A DNA stretch of 64,000 bases, from positions 1,488,001 to 1,552,000 of the forward strand of contig OZ244718.1 in the NCBI GenBank assembly GCA_965218945.1, given 5' to 3'. The position numbers and the translations under genes were made by a program. This DNA comes from DAOUJW01 sp965218945. Its GTDB lineage: Bacteria > Chloroflexota > Dehalococcoidia > Lucifugimonadales > UBA2985. A model generated the notes under the pieces. The model was not told the origin of the DNA. It saw nothing but the letters and a program-made list of their open reading frames with translations, and did no database searches. Below are positions 50,696 through 58,821 of the stretch, one piece after another (the first letter of the stretch is position 1; every line of letters starts with the position of its first letter).

Positions 50696-52189
50696 ATGCA
50701 ACCAAGGTCATACGTGGGAACTGCCGATGCGCCGGACTTCCCCTCCGGCCTGGAGTGGCTCAACAGCCAAGGGGCAATCAGCCTGAAAGACCTGTCGGGC
50801 AAGGTGGTGCTGCTGGACTTCTGGACATACTGCTGAATCAACTGCATGCACGTACTTCCGCAGTTGCGGAAGCTGGAGCAGAAGTACCCGGACGAGCTGG
50901 CGGTCATTGGCGTACACAGCGCAAAGTTCCCGTCGGAGAGGAACACGGCCAGCGTCCACCAAGCCATAAGACGGTACGAGATCCGACATCCCGTGGTCAA
51001 CGACAACGAGTTCCAGGTCTGGCAGCAGTACGGCGTAAGGGCTTGGCCGACCATCGTGTTCCTCGACCCTAATGGCCGGATCATCGGAGGCATCTCCGGC
51101 GAGGCCTCTTTCGAGAGGCTGGACGGCATTCTACAGGAGATGATCAGTGAATTCGATGAGAAGGGGATGCTGGACCGCACTCCCCTACATCTGCCGGGCA
51201 GCCCGGACGAAGGCGTCGGCCAAACGGCCCTCTCCTTCCCCGGAAAGCTGATAACGGACGAGCCGTCCAACCGTCTGTTCATCTCCGACTCCAACCACAA
51301 CCGCATTATCGTCGCAACCCTCGACGGAGAGGTGAAGGCTGTCATAGGCAGCGGAGAGCAGGGAATCCAGGACGGCGACTTCTCGTCGGCGCAGTTCCAC
51401 CATCCCCAGGGTTTGGCTCTGGCGGGTGAAACGCTTTACGTGGCGGACACGGAGAACCACGCCATCCGCAGAGTCGATCTGGCAGGCGGCGCAGTGGAGA
51501 CCGTCGCCGGCAGCGGACAGCAGGCGGGAGAATTTCACATGGGGGGCGACGGCAAGGAAGTTGAGTTAAACTCGCCCTGGGACTTGGTGCACGACGACGG
51601 CTGGCTGTACATTGCAATGGCCGGCTTTCACCAGCTGTGGGATATGGAATTGTCCTCCGGCAAGATTCAACCCATCGCCGGGACGGGCCGCGAGGGTCTG
51701 CTTGACGGCCCCGTGGAGTACGTCTGGCTTGCGCAACCCAGCGGCATCACGACAGACGGCCGGAGGCTCTACTTCGCCGACAGTGAGACCAGCTCTATCA
51801 GGATGATGTCTCAGGGCGAGGACGGCCGCGTTGACACTATAGTAGGCCGAGATTTGTTCGAGTTTGGGGACGTGGACGGTGTTGGAGACGATGTGCGCCT
51901 GCAACACCCCATTGGCATCGCGATCATTGAGGGCGCTCTGTACGTGGCTGACACCTATAATAACAAGATCAAGCGGGTGGTCCCGGAAGATCGAAGCGCT
52001 GAGGCTATTGCGGGCAATGGCGAGGTGGGGTTCCGTGACGGATGGGCAGGTGACGCCTGCTTCGACGAGCCGGGCGGGATTCACGCAGCCGGCAACAAGC
52101 TCTACATAGCGGACACCAACAACCACGCCATCCGCGTGCTTGACCTGGATACTGAGCAGGTTAGCACCCTGGAGCTGTCCGGCCTGTAG
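50696..52189 (+). CDS. NHLRC2-like thioredoxin-fold/NHL-repeat protein, probable selenoprotein
   Basis: A 497-residue protein if TGA at 50834-50836 is read as selenocysteine (residue 47). GAGGAG lies 8 bases before the ATG. Residues 1-160 are a thioredoxin-like domain: DLSGKVVLLDFWTYC, then TGA, then INCMHVLPQLRKLE, VIGVHSAKFPSERN, RHPVVNDNEFQVWQQYGVRAWPT. Homologues including human NHLRC2 have TYCCINC here, so TGA replaces the first Cys of CxxC. Residues about 170-497 are NHL repeats forming a beta-propeller (FISDSNHNRIIV, LYVADTENHAIRRVD, LYVADTYNNKIKRV, LYIADTNNHAIRVLD). The frame is open for 450 codons after the TGA. Without recoding only a 46-residue stub would be made. Confidence 0.82.
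50834..50881 (+). promoter_or_regulatory. Candidate bacterial SECIS element after an in-frame TGA
   Basis: TGA 50834-50836 is followed by CTTCCGC-AGTT-GCGGAAG (50855-50872), a perfect 7-bp stem with a 4-base loop. The loop begins 25 bases after the TGA and has G as its second base, as in described bacterial SECIS elements. A lower stem, CTGC (50842-50845) with GCAG (50878-50881), can extend the fold toward the TGA. All of it lies within the coding region, as expected for bacteria. Confidence 0.7.
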
Positions 52190-52252
52190 GTGTTGCTGCT
52201 CGCATTTGACGGCAGAGTCCCTGGAGCACGTTGCGCTCTCCCTACAACCTTG

Positions 52253-52281
52253 TTGACGGAGCATTTGCGTCTGGATATACT
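52253..52281 (+). promoter_or_regulatory. Promoter of the transhydrogenase operon
   Basis: TTGACG (52253-52258) and TATACT (52276-52281) are 17 bases apart. This leaves a leader of about 110 bases before pntAA in which no further structure was recognised. Confidence 0.7.
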
Positions 52282-52396
52282 TGCATCTGGAATTTGTAAG
52301 GCGTGAACGGAACAACGGCCGATTATACGGCGATTGTTTCTCAGGGTAATGCCTCCGGATTCTCGTCGGTGAGTAAACACTAGGATAGACACCACA

Positions 52397-53518
52397 ATGA
52401 AAGTAGGCATCCCCAAAGAGACCGCAGCCAACGAGCGACGGGTCGCTTTGACTCCAGACATGGCTACCAGGCTCGTGGGGGCGGGGCTGGAAGTGTCGGT
52501 GCAGTCCGGGGCCGGGGAGGAATCGTTCTTCACCGACGAAATGTACACAGGGGCCGGGGCCACTGTTGCGCCCAACGCGGCCGCTCTCCTGGGCGGAGCG
52601 GACGTTATCCTGAAAGTGCAAAGCCCGTCCGTCGAGGAAGTGGATATGATGCCGCAGGGATCGGCCATCATCGCCTTCCTTCAGCCTCTGACCAACAGGG
52701 AGCTGGTAAAGAAGCTGGCTGAGAGAGGAATAACCAGCTTCAGCATGGACACCGTCCCGCGCATTGCCAGGGCGCAGAGCATGGACGCCCTCTCTTCCAT
52801 GAGCTCCCTCGCCGGCTACAAGGCTGCGCTTATAGCCGCTAACTCAATGGGCAAGTACTTTCCCATGATGATAACGGCCGCCGGGACCTACGCTCCGGCC
52901 AAGGGGCTGGTGCTGGGCGCAGGCGTCGCCGGTCTGCAGGCCATTGCGACGTCCCGGCGTCTAGGCGCGGTGATGCAGGCCTTCGACGTCCGTCCGGTGG
53001 TCAAGGAGCAGGTGGAGAGCCTGGGCGCAACCTTTGTCGGCATGGCAGAGGAGCAGCACGTGGAAGACGCCGGGGGCTACGCCAGGGAGCTAGCCGAAGA
53101 GACCCAGCGCAAGGAGAGGGAGCTTATCCACACCCACGCCAGGGACGCGGACTTCATCATCAGCACTGCCCTGATACCGGGGAGGCCCGCCCCCCTGCTT
53201 ATAACCGAGGACATGGTCAAGGACATGAAGGCAGGCTCCGTAATCATGGACTTGGCAGCGGAGACGGGAGGGAACTGCGAGCTGACGGAGCCCGGCTCCG
53301 AAGTTGTCAGGTACGGCGTCACCATAAACGGGCCCCTGAACCTCCCCAGCAGTATGCCGGTCCACGCCAGCCAGATGTACTCGCGGAACATATACAATCT
53401 GCTCACACACCTTGTGAAGGACGGAGAGTTGAACCTGGATTTCAATGACTCGATAACCCAGGGCTGCTGCATCACCAACAATGGAGAGATCGTCTACGGT
53501 CCCGCGCAGGCATCCTGA
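52397..53518 (+). CDS. pntAA: NAD(P) transhydrogenase subunit alpha, part 1
   Basis: A 373-residue soluble NAD(H)-binding domain I of proton-translocating transhydrogenase. MKVGIPKETAANERRVALTPD opens it, the Rossmann loop is GAGVAGLQAIATSRRLGA, and RAQSMDALSSM is the mobile-loop region. It passes hydride from NADH to NADP+ at the membrane. In this split form the membrane part of alpha is a separate gene (pntAB), as in many non-enteric bacteria. Confidence 0.95.
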   Translation: MKVGIPKETAANERRVALTPDMATRLVGAGLEVSVQSGAGEESFFTDEMYTGAGATVAPNAAALLGGADVILKVQSPSVEEVDMMPQGSAIIAFLQPLTNRELVKKLAERGITSFSMDTVPRIARAQSMDALSSMSSLAGYKAALIAANSMGKYFPMMITAAGTYAPAKGLVLGAGVAGLQAIATSRRLGAVMQAFDVRPVVKEQVESLGATFVGMAEEQHVEDAGGYARELAEETQRKERELIHTHARDADFIISTALIPGRPAPLLITEDMVKDMKAGSVIMDLAAETGGNCELTEPGSEVVRYGVTINGPLNLPSSMPVHASQMYSRNIYNLLTHLVKDGELNLDFNDSITQGCCITNNGEIVYGPAQAS

Positions 53519-53569
53519 GCGATGAAGCGGGCTGTGACCAATGAATAAAAAGGGAATGAGGTAACAGGC

Positions 53570-53872
53570 ATGAGCGAGATTACGCTGTTGTTCTCTCTGT
53601 ACGTGTTTGTCCTGGCCATCCTGGTGGGGTTTGAGGTGATAACCAAGGTCCCGCCGATTCTTCACACTCCCCTCATGTCCGGTTCCAACGCCATATCCGG
53701 CATCGTGCTGATAGGCGCTCTACTGGTGACCGGCAATGACGGCGCGCCGTTGGTGACCACCATATTGGGGGTGGGCGCCGTGGCTCTGGCGACGATCAAC
53801 GTTGTGGGCGGATTCATGGTCACTGACCGGATGCTCCAGATGTTCAGACGACGGAGGGACGAACCGAGCTAA
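53570..53872 (+). CDS. pntAB: NAD(P) transhydrogenase subunit alpha, part 2
   Basis: A 100-residue membrane protein with three spans (LLFSLYVFVLAILVGFEVI, AISGIVLIGALLV, ILGVGAVALATINVVGGFMVTDRML). It contributes alpha-subunit helices to the proton channel. It ends in a TAATG overlap with pntB. Confidence 0.93.
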   Translation: MSEITLLFSLYVFVLAILVGFEVITKVPPILHTPLMSGSNAISGIVLIGALLVTGNDGAPLVTTILGVGAVALATINVVGGFMVTDRMLQMFRRRRDEPS

Positions 53873-55284
53873 TGGACCAGAACGTCATCTACCTCTCATA
53901 CCTGGTCGCTGCAGTCCTCTTTATCTTCGGCCTCAAGCGGCTGAGCTCCCCTGCCACGGCCAGGTCGGGGAACATGCTGGGCGCCACCGGTATGCTCCTC
54001 GCCGTTGTGGTCACCCTCCTCGACCGGGAGGTGTTGAACTACATCCACATAGCGGGTGGAATGGTTGTGGGCGCGGCCATCGGCGCTGTCATGGCAAGGT
54101 CCATCAAGATGACGGCTATGCCCCAGATGGTGGCGATATTCAACGGCCTGGGCGGCGGCGCATCTGCGCTAGTGGCCTCCGGCGAGTTCAGCAAGCTCGC
54201 AGCCGAGTCCGGCAGCATGGACGCCGACGTTTCCATAACGATAATGCTGGGCACCTTCATCGGCGCTCTCACCTTCTCCGGCAGCCTCATTGCCTTTGGG
54301 AAGCTCCAGGACCTGGTCACGTCGAGGGCCGTGAGCTCTCCGATAATCAAGGTCCTCAACCCCGTCATGTTCCTGTCGATACTGGGCATGGGAGCCTACC
54401 TCGTCGTAGTGTTCAGCCAAGGCTCGGCGGTCCTCTCCGAGGTCTCGCCGGTCTTCATAGCCCTTGTAGTCGTATCCCTGCTCCTGGGTGTCCTGCTGGT
54501 GATGCCCATCGGCGGGGCTGATATGCCCGTTGTCATTGCTCTGCTCAACTCCTACTCCGGCCTGGCAGCAGCAGCAGCCGGGTTCGTGCTGGACAACCCC
54601 ATCCTTATTGTAAGCGGCTCGCTGGTGGGGGCGTCCGGGCTGATCCTGACGACAATTATGTGCAACGCCATGAACCGCTCCATATGGAACGTTATCTTCG
54701 GGGCCTTTGGCGCGGAAGTGGCGGCGGTCGGTGGAGAAGCGGCGGATGGCAGGCAGGCACAGTCCACCTCCGCCGAGGACGCCGCCATAATCCTGGCATA
54801 CGCCAAATCGGTCATCTTCGTGCCGGGGTACGGCCTGGCAGCCGCGCAGGCGCAGCACCACGTGAGGGAGCTCGCAGACCTGCTTCAGTCCCGGGGTGTC
54901 GAGACCAAGCACGCCATACACCCGGTGGCCGGCAGGATGCCGGGACACATGAACGTGCTGCTGGCCGAAGCCGACGTGCCCTACGATCAGCTTTACGCTA
55001 TGGAGGACATCAACGACGAGTTCGAGAGGACCGACGTAGCCGTGGTGATAGGAGCCAACGATGTCACCAACCCGGTCGCACGTGACGTTCCCGACAGCCC
55101 CATCTACGGTATGCCCATACTGAACGTGGACAGGGCCAGGAACATCATCTTCATCAAGCGAAGCCTGAGCCCGGGTTTCGCTGGTATAGACAATCCCCTG
55201 TTCTACAACCCCAAGACCAGGATGCTCTTCGACGACGCCCGGCGGGCCCTCGTAAACCTGGTCAACGCCATCAAAGAGGCGTAA
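53872..55284 (+). CDS. pntB: NAD(P) transhydrogenase subunit beta
   Basis: A 470-residue subunit with nine membrane spans (about 1-280) and the C-terminal NADP(H)-binding domain III (about 295-470), which shows VPGYGLAAAQAQHHVREL, HPVAGRMPGHMNVLLAEADVPYD and the VVIGANDVTNPVA motif. It uses the proton gradient to make NADPH. Its first base is the last base of the pntAB stop. Confidence 0.96.
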   Translation: MDQNVIYLSYLVAAVLFIFGLKRLSSPATARSGNMLGATGMLLAVVVTLLDREVLNYIHIAGGMVVGAAIGAVMARSIKMTAMPQMVAIFNGLGGGASALVASGEFSKLAAESGSMDADVSITIMLGTFIGALTFSGSLIAFGKLQDLVTSRAVSSPIIKVLNPVMFLSILGMGAYLVVVFSQGSAVLSEVSPVFIALVVVSLLLGVLLVMPIGGADMPVVIALLNSYSGLAAAAAGFVLDNPILIVSGSLVGASGLILTTIMCNAMNRSIWNVIFGAFGAEVAAVGGEAADGRQAQSTSAEDAAIILAYAKSVIFVPGYGLAAAQAQHHVRELADLLQSRGVETKHAIHPVAGRMPGHMNVLLAEADVPYDQLYAMEDINDEFERTDVAVVIGANDVTNPVARDVPDSPIYGMPILNVDRARNIIFIKRSLSPGFAGIDNPLFYNPKTRMLFDDARRALVNLVNAIKEA

Positions 55285-55313
55285 GGCGCTCCCCTGCCCC
55301 ATTCCTGCGGAAA

Positions 55314-55640
55314 CAGGAATCCAGGACACCTGTGATAACGCCCAGTAGACCCCTGCTTTCGCAGGGGTGGTCTATGAGTATGGGAAGTTACACAAAGGTC
55401 TCCGAAAGCAGGAATCCAGGACACCTGTGATAAAGCCAGTAGACCCCTGCTCTCCGTTTCCACGAGGGCAAGCTTAGCAAAGGTGGATGCAATGCGCGTC
55501 TCCATTCACTGTCATTCTGAACGCAGTGAAGAATCCAAGTGGTACGACTAAGCGCTGCGTTCAAGTTGGCCAGACCCCCGGCCATAGTCAAAGGCTCTGG
55601 ATTCTTCGGCGCGGCGCGCCTCAGAATGACAGTGGACGCG
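55314..55640. repeat. Intergenic repeat cluster after pntB
   Basis: Two 43-44 base direct repeats (55314-55357 and 55409-55451) begin CAGGAATCCAGGACACC. Between them, GTTACACAAAGGTCTC (55387-55402) matches the right terminal repeat of the 196-bp MITE with one mismatch, without a visible left end. At 55511-55633 a TGTCATTCTGA arm faces TCAGAATGACA across about 100 bases, a MITE relative with different internal sequence. No gene is seen. Confidence 0.65.
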
Positions 55641-55681
55641 CCCGCTGAAGCAGCTTAGCAGCGGGGAATAGGCAGATAGGG

Positions 55682-56023
55682 CTACAGGTATTGTACAAAC
55701 TTGTTCTGCTTGTCCACCAGGATCTTGGTCGCCTCGATGGGAGCGTCCGTTAGCTCATAGCCCATAATGATAAGCTCGTCCCCAACGTTAATCAGGTGCG
55801 CGGACGCCCCGTTCATCCTTATCGTGCCGGACCCCCTCTCCCCCACCATCACGTAGGTCTCCAGCCTGGCGCCGTTGGTGTTGTCGGCAATCAGAACCCT
55901 TTCGCCCTCCCAAAGTCCCGCCAACTCGATGAGGTCCTCGTCAATGGTGATGCTGCCCACGTAGTCCAGATTGGCCTCGGTTACCGTAGCTTTGTGAATC
56001 TTTGACCTAATTACCCAGCGCAT
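55682..56023 (-). CDS. panD: Aspartate 1-decarboxylase
   Basis: A 113-residue precursor of the pyruvoyl enzyme that makes beta-alanine for pantothenate. The self-cleavage site is the Gly-Ser in DYVGSITID (about residues 23-25), RSKIHKATVTEA opens the protein, and NGASAHL and GDELIIMGYEL are typical. ATG 56023 has AGGAGG 8 bases upstream; the frame continues to 56125 without signals. It is slightly shorter than E. coli PanD at the C-terminus. Confidence 0.94.
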   Translation of the reverse strand: MRWVIRSKIHKATVTEANLDYVGSITIDEDLIELAGLWEGERVLIADNTNGARLETYVMVGERGSGTIRMNGASAHLINVGDELIIMGYELTDAPIEATKILVDKQNKFVQYL

Positions 56024-56094
56024 ACGGGCAGCCTCCTGATCGACAGTGTTCGGATATGTCCCATTATACAGGACTCCGGCGCTATCCATAAACA

Positions 56095-56129
56095 GAGAAC
56101 GCCCCAGCCGCATTGGCAGGGGCATTCTC
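56095..56129 (-). terminator. GC-rich hairpin, related to the one at 56674
   Basis: GAGAACGCCCCAGCC and GGCAGGGGCATTCTC pair around GCATT with A-A and C-A mismatches. On the minus strand it is followed by TGTTTATGG, like the hairpin after glnB. No gene ends next to it, so it may be a duplicated terminator or repeat. Confidence 0.45.
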
Positions 56130-56291
56130 TAAGGTGAATCGTTGTACCCTGCGACCGGGCCCGTGCAAGTGAAAGCAACTGAACTCTTACCTGAAAGTCT
56201 GTCGAACCAAATGAACTAAGGTAATTGGCTCATTACTTGACTTGAACGGTACGGCATTGATAGCCGTTAGCATTGGTGCTAGACTATCCCC

Positions 56292-56609
56292 ATGACCACC
56301 ATGGAAGAGCGCGTTAGCAGACTGGAAGGCGCGTACGAGCAGGTGGATCGTCGCCTCGGCGATCTGACGGAAGCCGTTACTCGCGTGGAAGTCAAGCTTG
56401 ATTCCCTCCGCAACGACATGGACGCCAAGTTCGATGCCGTACGCAGCGACATGGACGTCAAGACAGAAGCCATCCGCAGCGACATGGACGCCAAGCTCGA
56501 AGCCATCCGCAGCGAGATGAGCGCCAAGTTTAACACGCTGATCATCGTCATGGCTACTGGCGCCGTAGGGATCACCGGCGCTCTCATCACCATCGCCTTC
56601 AGAATATGA
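56292..56609 (+). CDS. Coiled-coil protein with C-terminal membrane anchor
   Basis: A 105-residue protein: MEERVSRLEGAYEQVDRRLGD opens an uninterrupted coiled coil, containing about four copies of an 11-residue unit (RSDMDAKLEAI and variants) encoded by 33-base near-repeats, and it ends in one membrane span (TLIIVMATGAVGITGALITIAF). It resembles DUF1640/haemolysin XhlA-like anchored coiled-coil proteins by design. Function unknown. Confidence 0.7.
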   Translation: MTTMEERVSRLEGAYEQVDRRLGDLTEAVTRVEVKLDSLRNDMDAKFDAVRSDMDVKTEAIRSDMDAKLEAIRSEMSAKFNTLIIVMATGAVGITGALITIAFRI

Positions 56610-56673
56610 CCGGCGCGGCCTAAGCTGACCCCCCTATCGCTCATGCCTTCGACCTCTCTAGTACCTTAAACAG

Positions 56674-56706
56674 AGAACGCCCCGGCCACATTGGCCGGGG
56701 CGTTCT
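56674..56706. terminator. Terminator hairpin between the coiled-coil gene and glnB
   Basis: AGAACGCCCCGGCC and GGCCGGGGCGTTCT form a perfect 14-bp stem around ACATT. It lies 64 bases after the plus-strand gene and 31 bases after the minus-strand glnB stop, and can serve both. Minus-strand follow-on is CTGTTTAAGG. Confidence 0.7.
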
Positions 56707-56737
56707 TGCATGTGAAAGCGTTGTGGGACCGCGGGCG

Positions 56738-57079
56738 CTAAATCGCCGCTTCGCCGCGTTCGCCCGTACGCACCCTTATGACATCGTCCACGGTGCTCAC
56801 GAAAATCTTGCCGTCACCAATCTCTCCCGTGCGAGCGGTGTCTATAATCACCTGGCACACCATTTCGGTATCCGCGTCCCTGACCACCAACTCCAGCTTG
56901 GCCTTGGCCAGCATATCTATGACCACGGACTGCCCGCTCCGGCCCGTGTGAACGATGCCTTTCTGGGCGCCTCGGCCTGTCACCGAGACTACGTTCAGCC
57001 CGACGAAGCCCGCATCCGCCAGAGCGTCTTTCACCACGGTCACCTTCTCCGGGCGGATAATAGCCTCTACTCTTTTCAT
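56738..57079 (-). CDS. glnB: P-II family nitrogen regulatory protein
   Basis: A 113-residue trimeric sensor of 2-oxoglutarate and ATP/ADP. MKRVEAIIRPEKVTVVKDAL opens it, KLELVVRDAD and the C-terminal TGEIGDGKIFVSTVDDVIRVRTGERGEAAI are the second P-II signature. The T-loop (VTGRGAQKGIVHTGRSGQSV) has no Tyr51, so uridylylation of the E. coli kind is not possible; a Ser is available. AAGGAGC precedes the ATG. It follows an amt gene, as in glnK-amtB pairs, and would block the transporter when nitrogen is plentiful. Confidence 0.94.
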   Translation of the reverse strand: MKRVEAIIRPEKVTVVKDALADAGFVGLNVVSVTGRGAQKGIVHTGRSGQSVVIDMLAKAKLELVVRDADTEMVCQVIIDTARTGEIGDGKIFVSTVDDVIRVRTGERGEAAI

Positions 57080-57191
57080 ACGTCAGCTCCTTCTAATATA
57101 TGGGCGCCGGACTATCTCCAGCACTTGCGCCCGCCTTCTCTAAGTTTACCACAAGCCCAAGCCTATTGGCAGGCGAACAAGAACGCGCCCG

Positions 57192-58415
57192 CTATTGCGT
57201 AAACCTGTATGCCGGCTCGTCATGCTGGCTGACGTCCAGCCCCGTCTCTTCTTCGGCATCTGACACCCGCAGACCTATGGTCGCCTTGATGGCGAAGAGG
57301 ATCACCGCCGTTACTCCGAAGGCCCATGCCCACGTTACGCCAATGCCGACCAGTTGGATCCCCACCTGCTCCATACGACTGCCCGCGCCTGAGAGGTCGC
57401 CAAAGCTCAGGTATCCAACGCCGACAAAGAGGCCCGTGGCCAGCGCGCCCCAGGTGCCTCCCACGCCGTGGACTCCCCAAACCGCAAGGGAGTCGTCCAC
57501 CTTCAGCTTGCCCAGCAGTATGGGTGCGCTGAAGCAGAGGATGCCCGCAACCAGGCCGATTAAAATGGCGGGCATGGCCCCGACGAACCCGGCGGCCGGG
57601 GTGATCGCTACCAGGCCGGCCACGGCCCCGGAGGCCGCTCCAATGATGCTGGGTTTGCCAAAGATCCAGGACATGCCCACCCAGCCCAGTACACCGGCGC
57701 ACGCGGCGGTATTGGTTACCACAAAGGCGTTGACGGCAGTGCCGTCGGCTGCGAGAGCGCTGCCGGCGTTGAAGCCGAACCACCCGAACCAGAGCAGCGC
57801 CGCTCCAAGGACTACCATTGGAACGTTATGAGGCTCCATAGGCTCCCGGCCATAGCCCAGCCTCCTGCCGAAGATGATGGCCGCCGCCAGAGCGGCAACG
57901 CCGGAGTTGATGTGGACAACCGTCCCGCCGGCAAAGTCCAGCGCACCCAAGCCACCCAGCCATCCGCCCCCCGCCCACACCCAGTGGGCTACCGGGGCGT
58001 ACACAATGGTGACCCATAGAACAATGAATATCACAAAGGCGCTGAACTTCATTCTCTCCGCAAAGGCTCCGGTCACCAGGGCCGGGGTGATGATTGCGAA
58101 CATACCCTGAAATATCATGAACACCTGATGTGGCATGGTGTCAGAATACGGCCCCGCCTCTGTGGCGCTCACGCCACTCAAGCCAAACCAGGAGAGGTCT
58201 CCTATGAACCCACCTACGTCGGGTCCGAAGGCCAGGGTGTAGCCCCACAATACCCAGACCACTCCCACGATCCCGATGGTCATAAAGCTGTGCATGATGG
58301 TGGCCGCGGCGTTTTTGCCTCGTGCCAAGCCCCCGTAGAACAGCCCCAACCCGGGCGTCATAAGCAGTACCAGGGCGGAACAGACCAGAATCCAGGCTAT
58401 GTCTCCAGTGCTCAT
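57192..58415 (-). CDS. amt: Ammonium transporter Amt, copy 1
   Basis: A 407-residue channel protein with eleven spans and no signal peptide. The twin pore histidines are in FAGGTVVHINSG and WGVHGVGGTWGA; the GxxxxWxxFNxGSAL signature and a C-terminal tail (GLRVSDAEEETGLDVSQHDEPA) for P-II contact are present. ATG 58415 with AAAGGAGG 5 bases upstream is chosen over the longer frame. Operon order: small membrane protein, amt, glnB. Confidence 0.95.
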   Translation of the reverse strand: MSTGDIAWILVCSALVLLMTPGLGLFYGGLARGKNAAATIMHSFMTIGIVGVVWVLWGYTLAFGPDVGGFIGDLSWFGLSGVSATEAGPYSDTMPHQVFMIFQGMFAIITPALVTGAFAERMKFSAFVIFIVLWVTIVYAPVAHWVWAGGGWLGGLGALDFAGGTVVHINSGVAALAAAIIFGRRLGYGREPMEPHNVPMVVLGAALLWFGWFGFNAGSALAADGTAVNAFVVTNTAACAGVLGWVGMSWIFGKPSIIGAASGAVAGLVAITPAAGFVGAMPAILIGLVAGILCFSAPILLGKLKVDDSLAVWGVHGVGGTWGALATGLFVGVGYLSFGDLSGAGSRMEQVGIQLVGIGVTWAWAFGVTAVILFAIKATIGLRVSDAEEETGLDVSQHDEPAYRFTQ

Positions 58416-58449
58416 TTTTGCCTCCTTTCTGAATGCCAAAAAGAATAAG

Positions 58450-58482
58450 CAGGGTTTCTCCCTTGCTGCGGAAGAAACCCTG
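58450..58482 (-). terminator. Intrinsic terminator or attenuator between the small ORF and amt
   Basis: On the minus strand CAGGGTTTCT pairs perfectly with AGAAACCCTG, followed by CTTATTCTTTTT. It lies between the small membrane-protein gene and amt in the same direction, so it probably sets the ratio of short to long transcripts. Confidence 0.75.
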
Positions 58483-58516
58483 TTATGGAGATTACTTAGT
58501 TAGCGACTAACGCTAT

Positions 58517-58603
58517 CTACTTTGCCTTGCGTATCCGGCTGGGCAGCACAACCCACATCGTGAAAAGTCCACCGAAGGCTACTGCACCCAGAATTGCTTC
58601 CAT
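58517..58603 (-). CDS. Amt-associated tiny membrane protein, copy 1 (28 residues)
   Basis: ATG 58603 has AGGAG 9 bases upstream and encodes one membrane span followed by a basic end: MEAILGAVAFGGLFTMWVVL, then PSRIRKAK. Its first 26 residues match the 31-residue protein at 60686-60781 at 20 positions, including the entire LPSRIRK end. It is the first gene of the minus-strand ammonium operon. Too short for standard gene calling. Single-span size and a positive cytoplasmic end suggest a transporter-associated subunit; inference. Confidence 0.75.
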   Translation of the reverse strand: MEAILGAVAFGGLFTMWVVLPSRIRKAK

Positions 58604-58692
58604 TTCGTTTCTCTCCTGTTTCGTATTCTTGTCTTTGTCTGTTTTGCCGTCCAGCGTTCTGCTGAACTTGAATCCTATTGTGAAGGAGTTTT

Positions 58693-58730
58693 GTTTCGCC
58701 ATTATTGCCGTAATGTTAACTCCATGTAAC
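58693..58730 (-). promoter_or_regulatory. 11-bp-period pentamer array upstream of the minus-strand ammonium operon
   Basis: On the minus strand GTTAC, TTAAC, GCAAT and GAAAC are each separated by exactly 6 bases. The spacing and sequences fit the GTnAC-N6-GAAAC type bound by GlnR and other OmpR-family response regulators. A TAGGAT box lies 15 bases beyond the last pentamer, so the array covers the -35 region as expected of an activator. The small ORF begins about 90 bases downstream. Confidence 0.65.
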
Positions 58731-58821
58731 ATCTCGCCGGTTTGGTTTAAGGTCTCTGGATCCGGTTTCCAGTGCGCGTTTGACTTCAAAACCACCCTCT
58801 CTCTGCCTTCTAAGCCGAAAC

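Noticed and set aside
50846..52189. A gene starting at ATG 50846 after the TGA
   Set aside because: It would begin in the middle of the thioredoxin fold at MHVLPQL, has no ribosome site, and the missing 50 residues are present upstream in the same frame with a proper ribosome site.
55314..55451. CRISPR-like pair of 43-base direct repeats
   Set aside because: Only two copies, the intervening piece is another repeat end, and no cas genes are nearby; it fits dispersed repeats.
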